DNA from: Pseudoxanthomonas sacheonensis
Lineage (GTDB): Bacteria > Pseudomonadota > Gammaproteobacteria > Xanthomonadales > Xanthomonadaceae
Assembly: GCF_010093305.1 (NCBI RefSeq)
Contig: NZ_PDWS01000008.1
Span: 101,078-165,077, forward strand
Direction: 5' to 3'
DNA: 64,000 bases
Under the pieces are notes generated by a model. That model did not search any database, was not told the origin of the DNA, and saw only the letters and a list, made by a program, of their open reading frames with translations. The position numbers and the translations under genes were made by a program. This document shows positions 17,708 to 29,999 of this stretch, piece after piece (position 1 is the first letter of the stretch; the number at the start of each line of letters is the position of its first letter).

Positions 17708-18184
17708 ATGAACAAAATAGTTCGCTCTCCCCAATGGCCTGGCCAAGGCTTTGCGCATGACCCGATCAAGCAAGTCTTCGACCGCCTTTTCGAAGGGAGC
17801 ATGTTCCAGAACGATTCGACGGACGAGTCGTCCGTGGTGACCAGCCAATGGGTGCCGCGCGTGGACATCAAGGAAGAAACCGACCGCTTCGTGCTGTATG
17901 CCGATTTGCCCGGCGTCGATCCGCAGGAGATCGAGGTGCAGATGGAAAAAGGCATGCTGACGATCAAGGGCGAGCGGCGCAGCGAAGAGAAGCTGGAGAC
18001 GGAAAGCTTCTCGCGCATCGAGCGCCGCCACGGCAGCTTCCACCGCCGGTTCGCCTTGCCCGACAGCGCCGATCCCGATGGCATCACCGCCTCGGGGCAC
18101 AACGGCGTTCTGCAGATCGTCATCCCCAAGCGCCCGGAAACCACGCCTCGGCGCATTCAAGTGGGCTCGGTATACAACTCGTAA
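17708..18184 (+). CDS. Hsp20/alpha-crystallin small heat-shock protein
   Basis: A 158-aa ATP-independent holdase chaperone. The N-terminal arm holds DPIKQVFDRLFEG. The alpha-crystallin domain runs from about WVPRVDIKEETDRFVLYADL to VLQIVIPKR. Inside it are the conserved GVDPQEIEVQMEKGMLTIKG and FHRRFALPDSADPDGITAS segments and the A-x-x-x-G-V-L signature as ASGHNGVLQI. The short C-terminal extension ends RRIQVGSVYNS; a classical I-x-I/V motif is only approximated. It binds unfolding proteins in the cytoplasm during heat or solvent stress. The start has TTGGAG upstream. An 88-aa gene follows after 59 bp. Confidence 0.92.
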   Translation: MNKIVRSPQWPGQGFAHDPIKQVFDRLFEGSMFQNDSTDESSVVTSQWVPRVDIKEETDRFVLYADLPGVDPQEIEVQMEKGMLTIKGERRSEEKLETESFSRIERRHGSFHRRFALPDSADPDGITASGHNGVLQIVIPKRPETTPRRIQVGSVYNS

Positions 18185-18243
18185 TGTCGGTTCCGCTGCC
18201 CGGGTTACGCCCGGGCAGCGGTCGTGCCCATGAGGAAGCGGTC

Positions 18244-18510
18244 ATGGATCGAGAGAACGAAGAAGTCATTTGCGACCTGCAGGCGCAGGTCTACGTGTTG
18301 CGCGTCGCATTGCGCGCCCTGGCCAATGCCCATGGCGATTCCGACGCGCTGCTGGCGAGTTGGCGCGAAGCGCTGAAGGTCGCCTCTCTGGGCCCGGTGG
18401 TGCCCGCCTACGCGCGCCGTAGCGAATATCTGGCCGAGCGATGCCAGGCATTTGCCGAGGATTGGACCGCGGAGCTGGCCGAATTGGCGGTGCCAGCGCG
18501 GCGCAACTGA
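18244..18510 (+). CDS. Hypothetical 88-aa protein downstream of hsp20
   Basis: A short soluble protein, MDRENEEVICDLQAQVYVLR..., rich in Ala, Leu and Glu and predicted largely helical. The first half (residues 5-30) has coiled-coil-like spacing. A GAGG ribosome site precedes the ATG at 18244. I recognise no domain. Its position 59 bp after the small heat-shock gene, on the same strand, suggests cotranscription and a possible stress link. A hairpin (GCCCGGG..CCCGGGC) in the gap could attenuate read-through. Homology cannot be judged by eye, so this is moderately supported by codon bias and the ribosome site only. Confidence 0.55.
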   Translation: MDRENEEVICDLQAQVYVLRVALRALANAHGDSDALLASWREALKVASLGPVVPAYARRSEYLAERCQAFAEDWTAELAELAVPARRN

Positions 18511-18531
18511 CGCGATTGGTTGCGCCGGGGG

Positions 18532-19224
18532 CTAGCCGATCAGTGCGGTTTCCACCGCCGCTGCCGCATGCAGTGCGGTGGTGTCGAACAACGGCACCGT
18601 AGCATCGGAGGCGTCGACGAGCAGCGAGATTTCGGTGCAGCCCAGGATGATGGCTTGCGCGCCCTGGGCGACCAGGGCAGCCATGATCCTGCGGTATTCG
18701 GCGCGGGAGGCGGGCAGTGCGTTGCCGAGGCATAGTTCTTCGTAGATGACGCGGTGCACCAGGTCGCGTTCGGCGGGTTCGGGGACGATGACGCGCAGGC
18801 CGTGGCGGTCGCGCAGGCGGTCGCGGGAGAAGGCGTCTTCCATGGTGAAGCGGGTGCCGATCAGGCCGACCACGGTATGGCCAGCTTGCTTGATGGCGGT
18901 GGCGGTGGGGTCGGCGATATGCAGCAGGGGAATGGACACCGCTGCTTCGATATTGGCGGCGACTTTGTGCATGGTATTGGTGCACACGACCACGAAATCA
19001 GCGCCAGCTGCCTGCAGGGCGCGCGCAGCATCGGCCAACATTGCGCCAGCGGCGTCCCAGTCGCCGCTGTGCTGCAGCCGCTCGATGTCGTGGAAGTCGA
19101 CGCTGTACAGGACGATGCGCGCCGAATGCAGTCCGCCCAGGCGTTGTTTGGTCAGTTCGTTGATCTGGCGGTAGTAGGGAATGGTCGATTCCCAGCTCAT
19201 GCCGCCGATCAGGCCGATGGTTTT
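18532..19224 (-). CDS. Aspartate/glutamate racemase-family protein (YgeA/RacX type)
   Basis: A 230-aa PLP-independent amino-acid racemase. MKTIGLIGGMSWESTIPYYR is the classic N-terminus. The two catalytic cysteines are Cys82 in VVCTNTMHK and Cys196 in LGCTEISLL, each in the C-T-N/E context of the family. The two alpha/beta lobes are complete. E. coli YgeA is a broad-range racemase with preference for homoserine and similar residues, so D-amino-acid production for cell-wall remodelling or recycling is plausible. The gene faces away from the phosphatase gene at 19427. Its stop lies about 20 bp from the convergent 88-aa gene. Confidence 0.9.
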   Translation of the reverse strand, partial: KTIGLIGGMSWESTIPYYRQINELTKQRLGGLHSARIVLYSVDFHDIERLQHSGDWDAAGAMLADAARALQAAGADFVVVCTNTMHKVAANIEAAVSIPLLHIADPTATAIKQAGHTVVGLIGTRFTMEDAFSRDRLRDRHGLRVIVPEPAERDLVHRVIYEELCLGNALPASRAEYRRIMAALVAQGAQAIILGCTEISLLVDASDATVPLFDTTALHAAAAVETALIG

Positions 19225-19293
19225 CATGCCGATATCCGTTGGTCTGGAAAGTCTCCTCATAGTCTCGCAGATCGCGAATAACGGAGAGCTGCA

Positions 19294-19315
19294 TAGGGTG
19301 GGCCCCGGCCCACCG
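19294..19315. repeat. GTGGGCCCCGGCCCAC palindromic repeat
   Basis: TAGGGTGGGCCCCGGCCCACCG lies in the 200-bp gap between the racemase and phosphatase genes. It is the same family as the arms at 6136-6165 and the copies at 38694-38722 and 59754-59775. Confidence 0.75.
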
Positions 19316-19426
19316 CCAAGCGTAAGTGGAGATTCACACCGCCGCCAGGTGACGCCCTGGGTTGACCAGCTTCGCTGTCGAAAGCCGCTACGCTCTACCC
19401 AGGCAACGTGAGGCACGGAGGTGCGA

Positions 19427-20629
19427 ATGCGCAAGACGATCAAATGGATCGGCATTGTGGTGGGGGCAGCCATCGTGACCCTGCTCGCATTCGTGGTTTT
19501 CGGCGGATTCCGGCTAAAGGATCCGCAAGGCAACGTGGCGTTCGGCTGGGACAGCCAGCGGGACCGTTTCCAGATCCTTGAAAAGCCGGAGCTGGCATTG
19601 GACGGGCCGCACGTATTCCAGTCGGCGGCGGGTTTTGAAGTCGGCGATACGGTTGCCAGCGGCGAGGGGTGGCGGTTGCGCACCGTCCACGTGCCCGCCC
19701 AGCCTTTGCCTGTGCTGACCGTCCGGGTCGACAACGCGGCCAGGACGAGCTTCGAGGTGCAACTCCGCCTGGCGTCAGCGCCTGACGATGCCGTAGTCGC
19801 CACCAATCCATCGCGATTGCTGATGGTCTCGGATATGGAAGGCGAGTTCGACAAGTTCGTCGCATTGATGCAATCGCAAGGCGTCATTGACGGGGGGTTG
19901 CACTGGCGTTTCGGCGATGGGCACGTGGCCTTGCTGGGCGATTTCGTCGATCGCGGCGGGGACATGGTGCCGTTGCTGTGGTTGATCTATCGGCTCGAAG
20001 GCGAGGCGCAACGGGCCGGTGGGCGCGTCCACTACGTGCTGGGCAATCATGAGCAGCTCGGCATGGCCGGCAAGACGAAATACTGGTCCCGTCATCTTGT
20101 CGCGACGGCGCAGGCGCTGGGCGATGGCGGGAACGAGCGGATTTTCTCGGCAAGCAGCGTGCTGGGCGCCTGGTTGCGCAGCAAGCCGGTGATCGCCCGG
20201 GTGGGCGATCATCTGCTGGTGCATGGCGGCATCAGCCGGAAGTTTCTCGATCTGCAACTGGACATCGAGGCGGCCAACACGGCAGCGCGTCCTTATCTGG
20301 ATGTGGAGCGGTCGTTGCTGCCTGTTGCCGTGCAACCTCTACTGGGTCGCAACGGAGTGACGTGGTATCACGGGATGGCGTTGCCCGGCGAAAAACGCTA
20401 CGCCGAAGAAGAGGATGCCGTCGGGCATCTGCGCCAGGTGGTTGCGCGTTATGGGGTGAAGCGGGTGGCGATTGGCCACAGTCTTGTGCCGGATGTCGTA
20501 TTGGAGCAGCAGGGCATGCTGCTGCGTCTTGACGTGCAGCATTCGGAACAGGTTTCGCAAGCTGCGTTGTACGAATCCGGGAGGCTTTGGCGTGTGAGTG
20601 CTGACGGTAGTCGGCAACTGCTTGAGTAG
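19427..20629 (+). CDS. Membrane-anchored metallophosphoesterase (Shewanella-like PPP phosphatase type)
   Basis: A 400-aa protein. ATG 19427 is chosen over an in-frame GTG at 19421 because GGAG (19417-19420) spaces correctly to the ATG. One N-terminal helix (IGIVVGAAIVTLLAFVVFGG) anchors it. The remainder is probably periplasmic, with a beta-rich segment to about residue 125. Then come the metal-binding motifs of the calcineurin-like superfamily in order: SDMEGEFDKF, LLGDFVDRGGD, LGNHE, HGGISRKF and IGHSLVPD. These match Ser/Thr-type PPP phosphatases of the Shewanella-like group, where the first metal motif is altered. The substrate is unknown; a protein or small phosphoester in the envelope is possible. 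Confidence 0.82.
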   Translation: MRKTIKWIGIVVGAAIVTLLAFVVFGGFRLKDPQGNVAFGWDSQRDRFQILEKPELALDGPHVFQSAAGFEVGDTVASGEGWRLRTVHVPAQPLPVLTVRVDNAARTSFEVQLRLASAPDDAVVATNPSRLLMVSDMEGEFDKFVALMQSQGVIDGGLHWRFGDGHVALLGDFVDRGGDMVPLLWLIYRLEGEAQRAGGRVHYVLGNHEQLGMAGKTKYWSRHLVATAQALGDGGNERIFSASSVLGAWLRSKPVIARVGDHLLVHGGISRKFLDLQLDIEAANTAARPYLDVERSLLPVAVQPLLGRNGVTWYHGMALPGEKRYAEEEDAVGHLRQVVARYGVKRVAIGHSLVPDVVLEQQGMLLRLDVQHSEQVSQAALYESGRLWRVSADGSRQLLE

Positions 20630-20974
20630 GGCGCTGGGTCGTCAGGCTTTGTAGGATGGTTGGTCTTGGCTCATCGCCTGCGCCAAAGTCGGTATGGAAA
20701 GCGGTGGGCTGAAGCCACCCTGCGGGGCCTTACGGTGCTCGCACCGGTCGGCTCGTTTTTGCCACGCCCTGCAGGTAGACGTATCACTCGGCCTGTGCCC
20801 GGTATCGAGCCGATGAGCCGTTCGAAGTTCTCCAGCGTGCCGTCGGTGGCTATCAGCTGTCGATATTGAGCGGCATATTTCCCATCTGCGAAGCATGGGG
20901 TGGGCGTGAATCCACTCTATGGGACATAAGTTATGGGCTATAACTCACCCGGGATTATGCATGTGGAGAAGCCA
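20630..20974. other. Gene-free region leading into an AT-rich islet
   Basis: This 345-bp gap shows no gene. It holds a partial GGTGGGCT..AGCCACC repeat (about 20701-20717). Composition drops in GC from about 20900. AGTTAT and ATAACT form a short inverted repeat (20929-20945) 30 bp before the nuclease start, a possible operator or promoter element. Confidence 0.4.
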
Positions 20975-21421
20975 ATGAAAACTTCAAAGCAACAACTTGG
21001 GTCGTGGGGCGAAAATCTTGTGAAGAATAAATGTTCCTGCCCAAAGTGCAAGAAGCAGAAAACTCTCAAGCGACTTCCTGACAACTTCAAATGCGCAGAC
21101 TTGATTTGCGATTTCTGTGGGTATCTAGCACAAGTAAAATCGACAACTGCAACTGATGTGTCATTGCTTCCATCCACAATACTAGGTGCGGCATGGCTCC
21201 CGCAAAAGGAAAGAATGGACGCTGCGATTTACTTTCCGCTGTTCTTTGTTGTAAAGACATCGGCTGAGTATGCGATCTACTACCTGCCAACCGATTTTCA
21301 AAGTCCGGCGTTATTTATCCCAAGGAGTCCGCTTGCAGAGTCAGCAAAAAAAGCGGGTTGGCAAGGTTTCAGATATGTACTTTCTGCGCTCAAAAGCGGT
21401 TCTTTCGTGCGAATTCTATGA
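20975..21421 (+). CDS. DpnI-like restriction endonuclease catalytic domain, solitary
   Basis: A 148-aa AT-rich gene. GGAGAA lies four bases before the ATG at 20975. The protein matches the N-terminal nuclease domain of DpnI as I remember it. A zinc-binding quartet is formed by CSCPKC (C22/C25) and ICDFC (C45/C48). The PD-(D/E)XK core reads AD42-LICDFCGYLA-Q53-V-K55. The C-terminal SPLAESAKKAGWQGFRYVLS parallels the DpnI block PLAPTARRAGW. Gln replaces the usual Glu, which is tolerated in Mrr-type nucleases. The winged-helix half of DpnI that also reads methyl-adenine is absent. No methyltransferase is next to it. It may cut methylated foreign DNA, or it may be a relic. Confidence 0.72.
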   Translation: MKTSKQQLGSWGENLVKNKCSCPKCKKQKTLKRLPDNFKCADLICDFCGYLAQVKSTTATDVSLLPSTILGAAWLPQKERMDAAIYFPLFFVVKTSAEYAIYYLPTDFQSPALFIPRSPLAESAKKAGWQGFRYVLSALKSGSFVRIL

Positions 21422-21661
21422 CTCATAAAACTCGAACCCCTTAGTTACATTCTGCGTACTTCCAGGAACAAGCGCATCACATGCGCCCGTCGCTCAAGAC
21501 CACATCCAGTACTTACGGATAACGGCGAGTATGGAGTCTAGGGGTCATATCGCGTAGGTGCGCTGTATGCTCAAAATAGAGGCGTGAGTCCATTCAAAAG
21601 AACCCATAAGTGCTTTCCGACGTTCTTCCTTAGCTTCCGTTTGACCTTCGCATCATTAGTG
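21422..21661. other. AT-rich intergenic segment after the nuclease gene
   Basis: This 240-bp stretch has composition unlike the rest of the window. From 21571 an 82-codon minus-strand frame (start 21819, stop 21571) reads protein-like (NNALS/KVKRKLRKNVGKHLWVLLNG type). It overlaps the end of glpK in another frame, so it may be the remnant of an inserted gene. I do not recognise it and do not call it a gene. Confidence 0.3.
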
Positions 21662-23609
<1,948 letters not shown>

Positions 23610-24728
23610 CTACTCGAACTGCACCACCACATTGGAAGCCGGCATTTCGCCATCGCGTCGCGAAGCCTGACCGGAGGGGAAAGGGATCCAGGGCTTGGAA
23701 CCCAAGGCGCCGATGTCCGGATAACTGCCCAACACTTCGAACCGCTCGAACACGAACGACACGCCTTCGGCGCCCAGCGGCGAATTGGCGTCGGCGACAT
23801 GGAAATGCAGATGGGGACCGGTGGAGTCGCCGGTAAAGCCGAGCGCGGCGATGCTCTCTCCGCGCTTCACGCGCTGACCCGGTTTAACCCTCAGGCTGCC
23901 GGGCTTGAGGTGTTCGTAGAAAGCGTAGCGGCCATCGCCCAGGTCCAGAGAGACGTAATTGCCGGTGGCATCGCCGATCGCATGCTTCGGGTGGGCGGCG
24001 ACCGACATGCTTTCCGGCACGTCGTCGCGCGTCGCGGCAACCACAGCGTCGGCGACCGCCAATACTTCGGCGCCGTAGCCGTACGCATTGCGGACTACAT
24101 CGGCATCGCCTTTCGCCGTATGGCCACTTTCATCCAGCTTGACCCAGTCGATGGCGAAACGGCCGGGAATACGCGCCTTGCCGTCGACCGCGTACAACAC
24201 CCGCCGGTGTCCGCGTGGCCAGTCTGGCGAATGGATCGCTGCCCAGGGGCCGCCACGTAACGGCGCGCCCAGCACTGGTGGCGCGGCCTTGCCGACCGGG
24301 ACGTTTCCTCCATCGACCACAAAGAGGCTGCTATCCGCAGCGCGGTATTGGATGCGGTGCGAGAGCGACAACGCTTGTGCGTCCGTGGGGAGCGGGAATT
24401 CCAGATAGATCACGATACGCATGCCCGGTGCGATCGCGTTGTTTGCGACTCCGCTCGGTTGGCCAAGACGGGAAGCGAGCGCCGCGCCGTTGAAGCTGGC
24501 TAGCACGCGATCCTTCTCGTCGAATACCTCGACGCTCACCGGCGACAGCGGTTCGTGCGCGAAGTTGGTGAGGTGGAGCTCGTAGACGAGTCGCCGGGTG
24601 CCGTCGACCACGACCGGTGCGGGTGGGGCGAAGACCTGGAGGTCGAAGGATTCGCGCAAGGGGGTGGCTGCATGCGCAGGAATCACAAACGCGAAAACGA
24701 GCGCCAGGTGCAACAGGTGCCTTCCCAT
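23610..24728 (-). CDS. M23-family peptidase (LytM domain), secreted
   Basis: A 372-aa protein with a signal peptide MGRHLLHLALVFAFVIPAHA. The N-terminal half (to about residue 190) is an Ig-like beta domain of unknown role. The C-terminal zinc endopeptidase domain contains HPKHAIGD, NYVSLDLGDGRYAFYEHLKPGS, the hairpin-like VKPGQRVKRGESIAALGFTG and the catalytic GPHLHFHV (H-x-H). A first zinc His-x3-Asp is less clear (FAIDWVKLDESG), so one ligand may be degenerate. M23 enzymes cleave peptidoglycan cross-bridges or activate amidases. Downstream of it is repeat DNA. It lies alone, divergent from nothing obvious. Confidence 0.85.
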   Translation of the reverse strand: MGRHLLHLALVFAFVIPAHAATPLRESFDLQVFAPPAPVVVDGTRRLVYELHLTNFAHEPLSPVSVEVFDEKDRVLASFNGAALASRLGQPSGVANNAIAPGMRIVIYLEFPLPTDAQALSLSHRIQYRAADSSLFVVDGGNVPVGKAAPPVLGAPLRGGPWAAIHSPDWPRGHRRVLYAVDGKARIPGRFAIDWVKLDESGHTAKGDADVVRNAYGYGAEVLAVADAVVAATRDDVPESMSVAAHPKHAIGDATGNYVSLDLGDGRYAFYEHLKPGSLRVKPGQRVKRGESIAALGFTGDSTGPHLHFHVADANSPLGAEGVSFVFERFEVLGSYPDIGALGSKPWIPFPSGQASRRDGEMPASNVVVQFE

Positions 24729-24789
24729 TGGATTCCTTGGAGACGAGCGGATTCGCGAGTCCCTATCTTACGACCATGCCTGTGCAGGG

Positions 24790-24868
24790 GCGACGTAAGT
24801 CGCGAAGCCCTCCACAAATTAGCGTGGCACCAGGCCGAAGAAAGATGTCGTTTCGCGACTTACGTCGC
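24790..24868. repeat. Inverted repeat GCGACGTAAGTCGCGAA
   Basis: A 17-bp arm at 24790-24806 has a perfect inverted copy at 24852-24868, each containing the palindrome CGACGTAAGTCG. It sits between the M23 peptidase gene and the end of leuB, and may serve as the leuB terminator. Confidence 0.75.
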
Positions 24869-24887
24869 TCCTACGCCGACTGCGGGG

Positions 24888-25976
24888 TCAATCCCGCAGT
24901 TCGGCCACGTAGCAATTGGCTTGCATCTGCTCTATCACCGCCTGCGCGGCGGCTTCGGTGGAGATGCTGCGGCCGTTGGAAGACAGGTCGGCGGTGAAGG
25001 CGTGCGAATTCAACGCGCCGTCGACCGAGCGTTCGATGCAGTCGGCTTCGTCGTGCAGGCCCAGCGAATGGCGCAACAGCATGGCCGCGCTGAGGATGGT
25101 CGCGTACGGGTTGGCGATGCCCTTGCCGGCGATGTCCGGGGCCGAGCCGTGGATCGGCTCGTACACGCCGGCCTTGCCGTCGCCCAGCGAGGCCGAAGGC
25201 AGCAGGCCCAGCGAGCCGGCCAGCATCGAGGCTTCGTCGGTGAGGATGTCGCCGAACATGTTCTCGGTGACGATCACGTCGTACTCGCGGGGATGCGCCA
25301 GCAGGTGCATGGCCATCGCATCCACCAGCACGTGTTCCAGTTTCACCTCGGGGAACTCGTCGCGGCCGATGCGCGCCGCGACGTCGCGCCACAGGCGCGA
25401 AGTTTCCAGCACGTTGGCCTTGTCCACCGACACCACGTAGCTGCGGCGCTGGCGGGCCAGCTTGAACGCGCTGCGCATCACGCGCTCGATCTCGGCCACC
25501 GAATACGTGCACAGGTCGCTGGCGCTATCGGCGGTGCGGGTCTTCTCGCCGAAATAGATGCCGCCGGTGAGTTCGCGCACCACCATGATGTCCACGCCGG
25601 TGAGCAGGTGCGGCTTGATCGGCGAGGCGTTCAACGCGGCCGGATGCGGGCGCACCGGGCGCAGGTTGGCGTACAGGCCCATACCTTTGCGCAGCGCCAG
25701 CAGGCCCTGTTCGGGACGGACTTTGGAATTGGGGTCCGACCACTTCGGTCCGCCCACCGCGCCCAGCAGCACCGCATCGGCGTTCTTGCAGGCGGCTAGC
25801 GTGGAAGCGGGCAGCGGTTCGCCATGCTTGTCGATGGCGATGCCGCCGATGTCGTGCTCGCTGAAGGTGAACTGGTGGCCGTAGCGGCGGGCTACCGTTT
25901 TCAGTACCGACAAGGCGGCGGTGGTGACTTCCGGACCGATGCCGTCGCCGGGCAGGACTACGATGTCAGCTTGCAT
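24888..25976 (-). CDS. leuB: 3-isopropylmalate dehydrogenase
   Basis: A 362-aa NAD-dependent oxidative decarboxylase, the third committed step of leucine synthesis. [50 protein letters not shown], the signature [50 protein letters not shown] (Asp metal ligands) and [18 protein letters not shown] are all in place. Full length. It is the last gene of the minus-strand ilv-leu cluster, 187 bp after leuD. Repeat copies in that gap may cut or modulate read-through. Confidence 0.96.
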   Translation of the reverse strand: MQADIVVLPGDGIGPEVTTAALSVLKTVARRYGHQFTFSEHDIGGIAIDKHGEPLPASTLAACKNADAVLLGAVGGPKWSDPNSKVRPEQGLLALRKGMGLYANLRPVRPHPAALNASPIKPHLLTGVDIMVVRELTGGIYFGEKTRTADSASDLCTYSVAEIERVMRSAFKLARQRRSYVVSVDKANVLETSRLWRDVAARIGRDEFPEVKLEHVLVDAMAMHLLAHPREYDVIVTENMFGDILTDEASMLAGSLGLLPSASLGDGKAGVYEPIHGSAPDIAGKGIANPYATILSAAMLLRHSLGLHDEADCIERSVDGALNSHAFTADLSSNGRSISTEAAAQAVIEQMQANCYVAELRD

Positions 25977-26014
25977 GGGGAATTCCTAACAATGGAATGG
26001 AAAAAAATAGATTC

Positions 26015-26146
26015 GTTCGTGGTGAGCCTGTCGAACCACGCCTTTCGCGATGAAAATGAATCGCGGGGACTCGGGCTGTATCGCCAAGAGCGTGGTTCGA
26101 CAGGCTCACCACGAACGGGATATTCGACAGGCTCACCACGAACGGG
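26015..26146. repeat. Three copies of the TTCGTGGTGAGCCTGTCGAA repeat
   Basis: Copy 1 (26015-26040) reads GTTCGTGGTGAGCCTGTCGA. Copy 2 (26091-26118) is inverted, and copy 3 (26123-26146) repeats the orientation of copy 2. The set lies between leuD and leuB. This sequence is widespread in intergenic DNA of many Proteobacteria (from memory). Confidence 0.8.
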
Positions 26147-26163
26147 GTAAGGGGAGTTCATCG

Positions 26164-26748
26164 CTATCCGATTGATGCGTTTGCCGATTCGTACCGGGCG
26201 ATCTGGTCCGTGCGCAGCAACAGATAGCCCAGCTCGTCCACGCCTTCCATCAGGCAGGTGCGGGCGAAGGCGTCGAGCGGAAAGGGATGCACGTCGCCGG
26301 CGGGCGTGCGCAGTTCGCGCGCGGCGATGTCGACGGTGAGTTCGTCGTCGGGGCGCTGCATGAGCGACTGCACGACGGCTTCGTCCAGCACGATGGGCAG
26401 CAAGCCGTTCTTCAGCGAGTTGTTGCGGAAGATGTCGGCGATCTCGCTGCTGACGATGGCGCGCAGGCCCAGATCGGTCAGCGCCCAGGGCGCGTGCTCG
26501 CGCGAGGAGCCGCAGCCGAAGTTGGCGCCGGCCAGCAGGATGGCGCGGCCGGCGTTTTCCGGCCGATTGAAGGCGAAGTCCGGATTGGGCGAGCCATCGG
26601 CCTGCCAGCGCCAGTCGTTGAAAGCATGTTTGCCCAGGCCGGCGCGTTCGGTGGTGGACAGAAAACGCGCGGGGATGATCTGGTCGGTGTCGATGTTGCT
26701 TTGCGGCAGCACGACACTGCGGGAGGCGAGGGCGGCGAAGGCGGTCAT
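26164..26748 (-). CDS. leuD: 3-isopropylmalate dehydratase small subunit
   Basis: A 194-aa swivel-domain subunit that pairs with LeuC to isomerise 2- to 3-isopropylmalate. The start is set at 26748 (MTAFAALASRSVVLPQSNID); the open frame upstream is repeat-derived. Diagnostic segments are NIDTDQIIPARFL, ILLAGANFGCGSSREHAPWAL and FRNNSLKNGLLPIVL. The C-terminus (LRTDQIARYESANASIG) is normal. It follows leuC after 91 bp that contain an inverted repeat. Confidence 0.95.
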   Translation of the reverse strand: MTAFAALASRSVVLPQSNIDTDQIIPARFLSTTERAGLGKHAFNDWRWQADGSPNPDFAFNRPENAGRAILLAGANFGCGSSREHAPWALTDLGLRAIVSSEIADIFRNNSLKNGLLPIVLDEAVVQSLMQRPDDELTVDIAARELRTPAGDVHPFPLDAFARTCLMEGVDELGYLLLRTDQIARYESANASIG

Positions 26749-26768
26749 CAGCAAATTTCCGAATGTTG

Positions 26769-26829
26769 TAGGGCGGGCATTGCCCGCCGTGGGCGGCACG
26801 TGGAGAGCGCGGCGGGCAGTGCCCGCCCT
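26769..26829. repeat. Inverted GGGCGGGCATTGCCCGCC repeat between leuC and leuD
   Basis: GTAGGGCGGGCATTGCCCGCC and, about 30 bp on, GGCGGGCAGTGCCCGCCCTA face each other. Each is itself palindromic. The same element pair occurs at 42479-42535 in another gap. Confidence 0.75.
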
Positions 26830-26839
26830 ACGGCGATCT

Positions 26840-28261
26840 TCATGCGACTTCCTTCTGCGCGAACAGCTCGCGCGGGTCGGAAACCTTCCCATTCACCGCC
26901 GCCCACGCCGCGGTCATCGGCGAGGCCAGCAGCGTGCGCGAACCCGGGCCCTGACGGCCTTCGAAGTTGCGGTTGCTGGTGCTGACCGCCAATTGTCCCG
27001 GCGCGACCAGGTCGCCATTCATGGCGATGCACATCGAGCAGCCCGGCTCTCGCCATTCGGCGCCGGCGGCGCGCACGATCTCGTCGATGCCTTCGGCTTC
27101 GGCCTGGCGCTTGACCAGTTCAGAGCCCGGCACCACCAGCATGCGCACGCGCGGATCGACGCGGCGGTCGCGCAGCACGGTGGCCACTTCGCGCATGTCG
27201 CTGAGGCGGCCGTTGGTGCAGGAACCCACGAACACCACGTCAACGGCGGTGCCTTCCAGCGGTTTGCCGGAATCGAAAGCCATGTAGTCCAGCGATTTCT
27301 GCGCGGCGTTGTCCTTGGCGGCGGGAATGGGACGATCCACCGCGATGGCCGTGCCCGGATGCGTGCCCCAGGTCAGGGTGGGGCGGATGTCGCGCGCGTC
27401 GATGTTCACTTCCTGGTCGAAGCGCGCGCCTTCGTCGCTGCTGAACTGCGACCAGCGCGCCTTGGCTTGCTCGAAGGCCGCGCCCTTCGGTGCGCGCGGC
27501 GTATTGGCCATCCAGGCGTAGGTGACTTCGTCCGGCGCGATCATGCCGGCGCGCGCGCCGGCTTCGATGGACATGTTGCACAGGGTCATGCGCTGTTCCA
27601 TGTCCATCGCGCGGATGGTCGAACCGCGATACTCGATGACGTGCCCCGTGCCGCCGTTGACGCCGATCACGCCGATGATATGCAGGATCACATCCTTGGC
27701 GCCGACGCCCGGCGCCAGTGGGCCGTCGACGGTGATGGCCATGGTCTTGGCCTTGCGCTGCAGCAGGCATTGCGTGGCCAACACGTGGCCGACCTCGCTG
27801 GTGCCGATGCCGAAGGCCAGCGAACCGAACGCGCCGTGGGTGGAGGTGTGGCTGTCGCCGCAAACAATCGTCATGCCGGGCTGGGTCAGGCCCAGTTCCG
27901 GCGCGATCACGTGGACGATGCCGCGTCCGGCCGAACGCATGTCGAAGAGTTCGATGCCGTATTCGGCGCAGTTGCTGGCCAGCGTGTCGACCTGGGTTTC
28001 CGAGGCCTGGGTGAAGTAGTGGAATTTTCCGTCGGCATCGGCCGGCGTGGTCGGCGTCGAGTGGTCCATGGTCGCCTTGGTCCGGTCCGGCTGGCGAGGC
28101 GCGATGCCGCGCGCGCGCAGTTCGGTGAAGGCCTGCGGCGAGGTGACCTCGTGGATCAGGTGCAGGTCGATATACAGCACCGCGGGGGCGGCGTCGGTTT
28201 CGGGGACTACGACGTGCGCGTCCCAGAGTTTGTCGAATAGGGTGCGGGGGGTAGAGCTCAT
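26840..28261 (-). CDS. leuC: 3-isopropylmalate dehydratase large subunit
   Basis: A 473-aa aconitase-family subunit carrying the [4Fe-4S] cluster. Cluster cysteines lie in [15 protein letters not shown] and in [13 protein letters not shown] (C-x2-C). Also seen are [39 protein letters not shown] and [22 protein letters not shown], all in order. The start [18 protein letters not shown] matches the family. Acts with LeuD in leucine synthesis. It is separated from leuA by 175 bp of repeat DNA, so the cluster may be broken into sub-transcripts or read through. Confidence 0.96.
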   Translation of the reverse strand: MSSTPRTLFDKLWDAHVVVPETDAAPAVLYIDLHLIHEVTSPQAFTELRARGIAPRQPDRTKATMDHSTPTTPADADGKFHYFTQASETQVDTLASNCAEYGIELFDMRSAGRGIVHVIAPELGLTQPGMTIVCGDSHTSTHGAFGSLAFGIGTSEVGHVLATQCLLQRKAKTMAITVDGPLAPGVGAKDVILHIIGVIGVNGGTGHVIEYRGSTIRAMDMEQRMTLCNMSIEAGARAGMIAPDEVTYAWMANTPRAPKGAAFEQAKARWSQFSSDEGARFDQEVNIDARDIRPTLTWGTHPGTAIAVDRPIPAAKDNAAQKSLDYMAFDSGKPLEGTAVDVVFVGSCTNGRLSDMREVATVLRDRRVDPRVRMLVVPGSELVKRQAEAEGIDEIVRAAGAEWREPGCSMCIAMNGDLVAPGQLAVSTSNRNFEGRQGPGSRTLLASPMTAAWAAVNGKVSDPRELFAQKEVA

Positions 28262-28301
28262 GCAATGGGTCCGGTCGAACAGAGGTTTGTGGATGCAGAC
28301 C

Positions 28302-28401
28302 TCCCCCTTTGAAAAAGGGGGATCGAGGGGGATTTGCTCTTGCTCTCGGCAAATATCGCGCGAAGAGCAAATCCCCCCTGCCCCCCTTTTTCAAAGGGGG
28401 G
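28302..28401. repeat. CCCCCTTT...AAAGGGGG nested hairpin repeat, leuA-leuC gap
   Basis: Same family as 16069-16330. Outer arms CTCCCCCTTTGAAAAAGGGG and CCCCCCTTTTTCAAAGGGG enclose inner arms GGGGGATTTGCTCTT and AAGAGCAAATCCCCC. Confidence 0.8.
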
Positions 28402-28436
28402 AACGGCAACAGCGACAGCGAAAAAAGTACTTCCCA

Positions 28437-29995
<1,559 letters not shown>

Positions 29996-29999
<4 letters not shown>

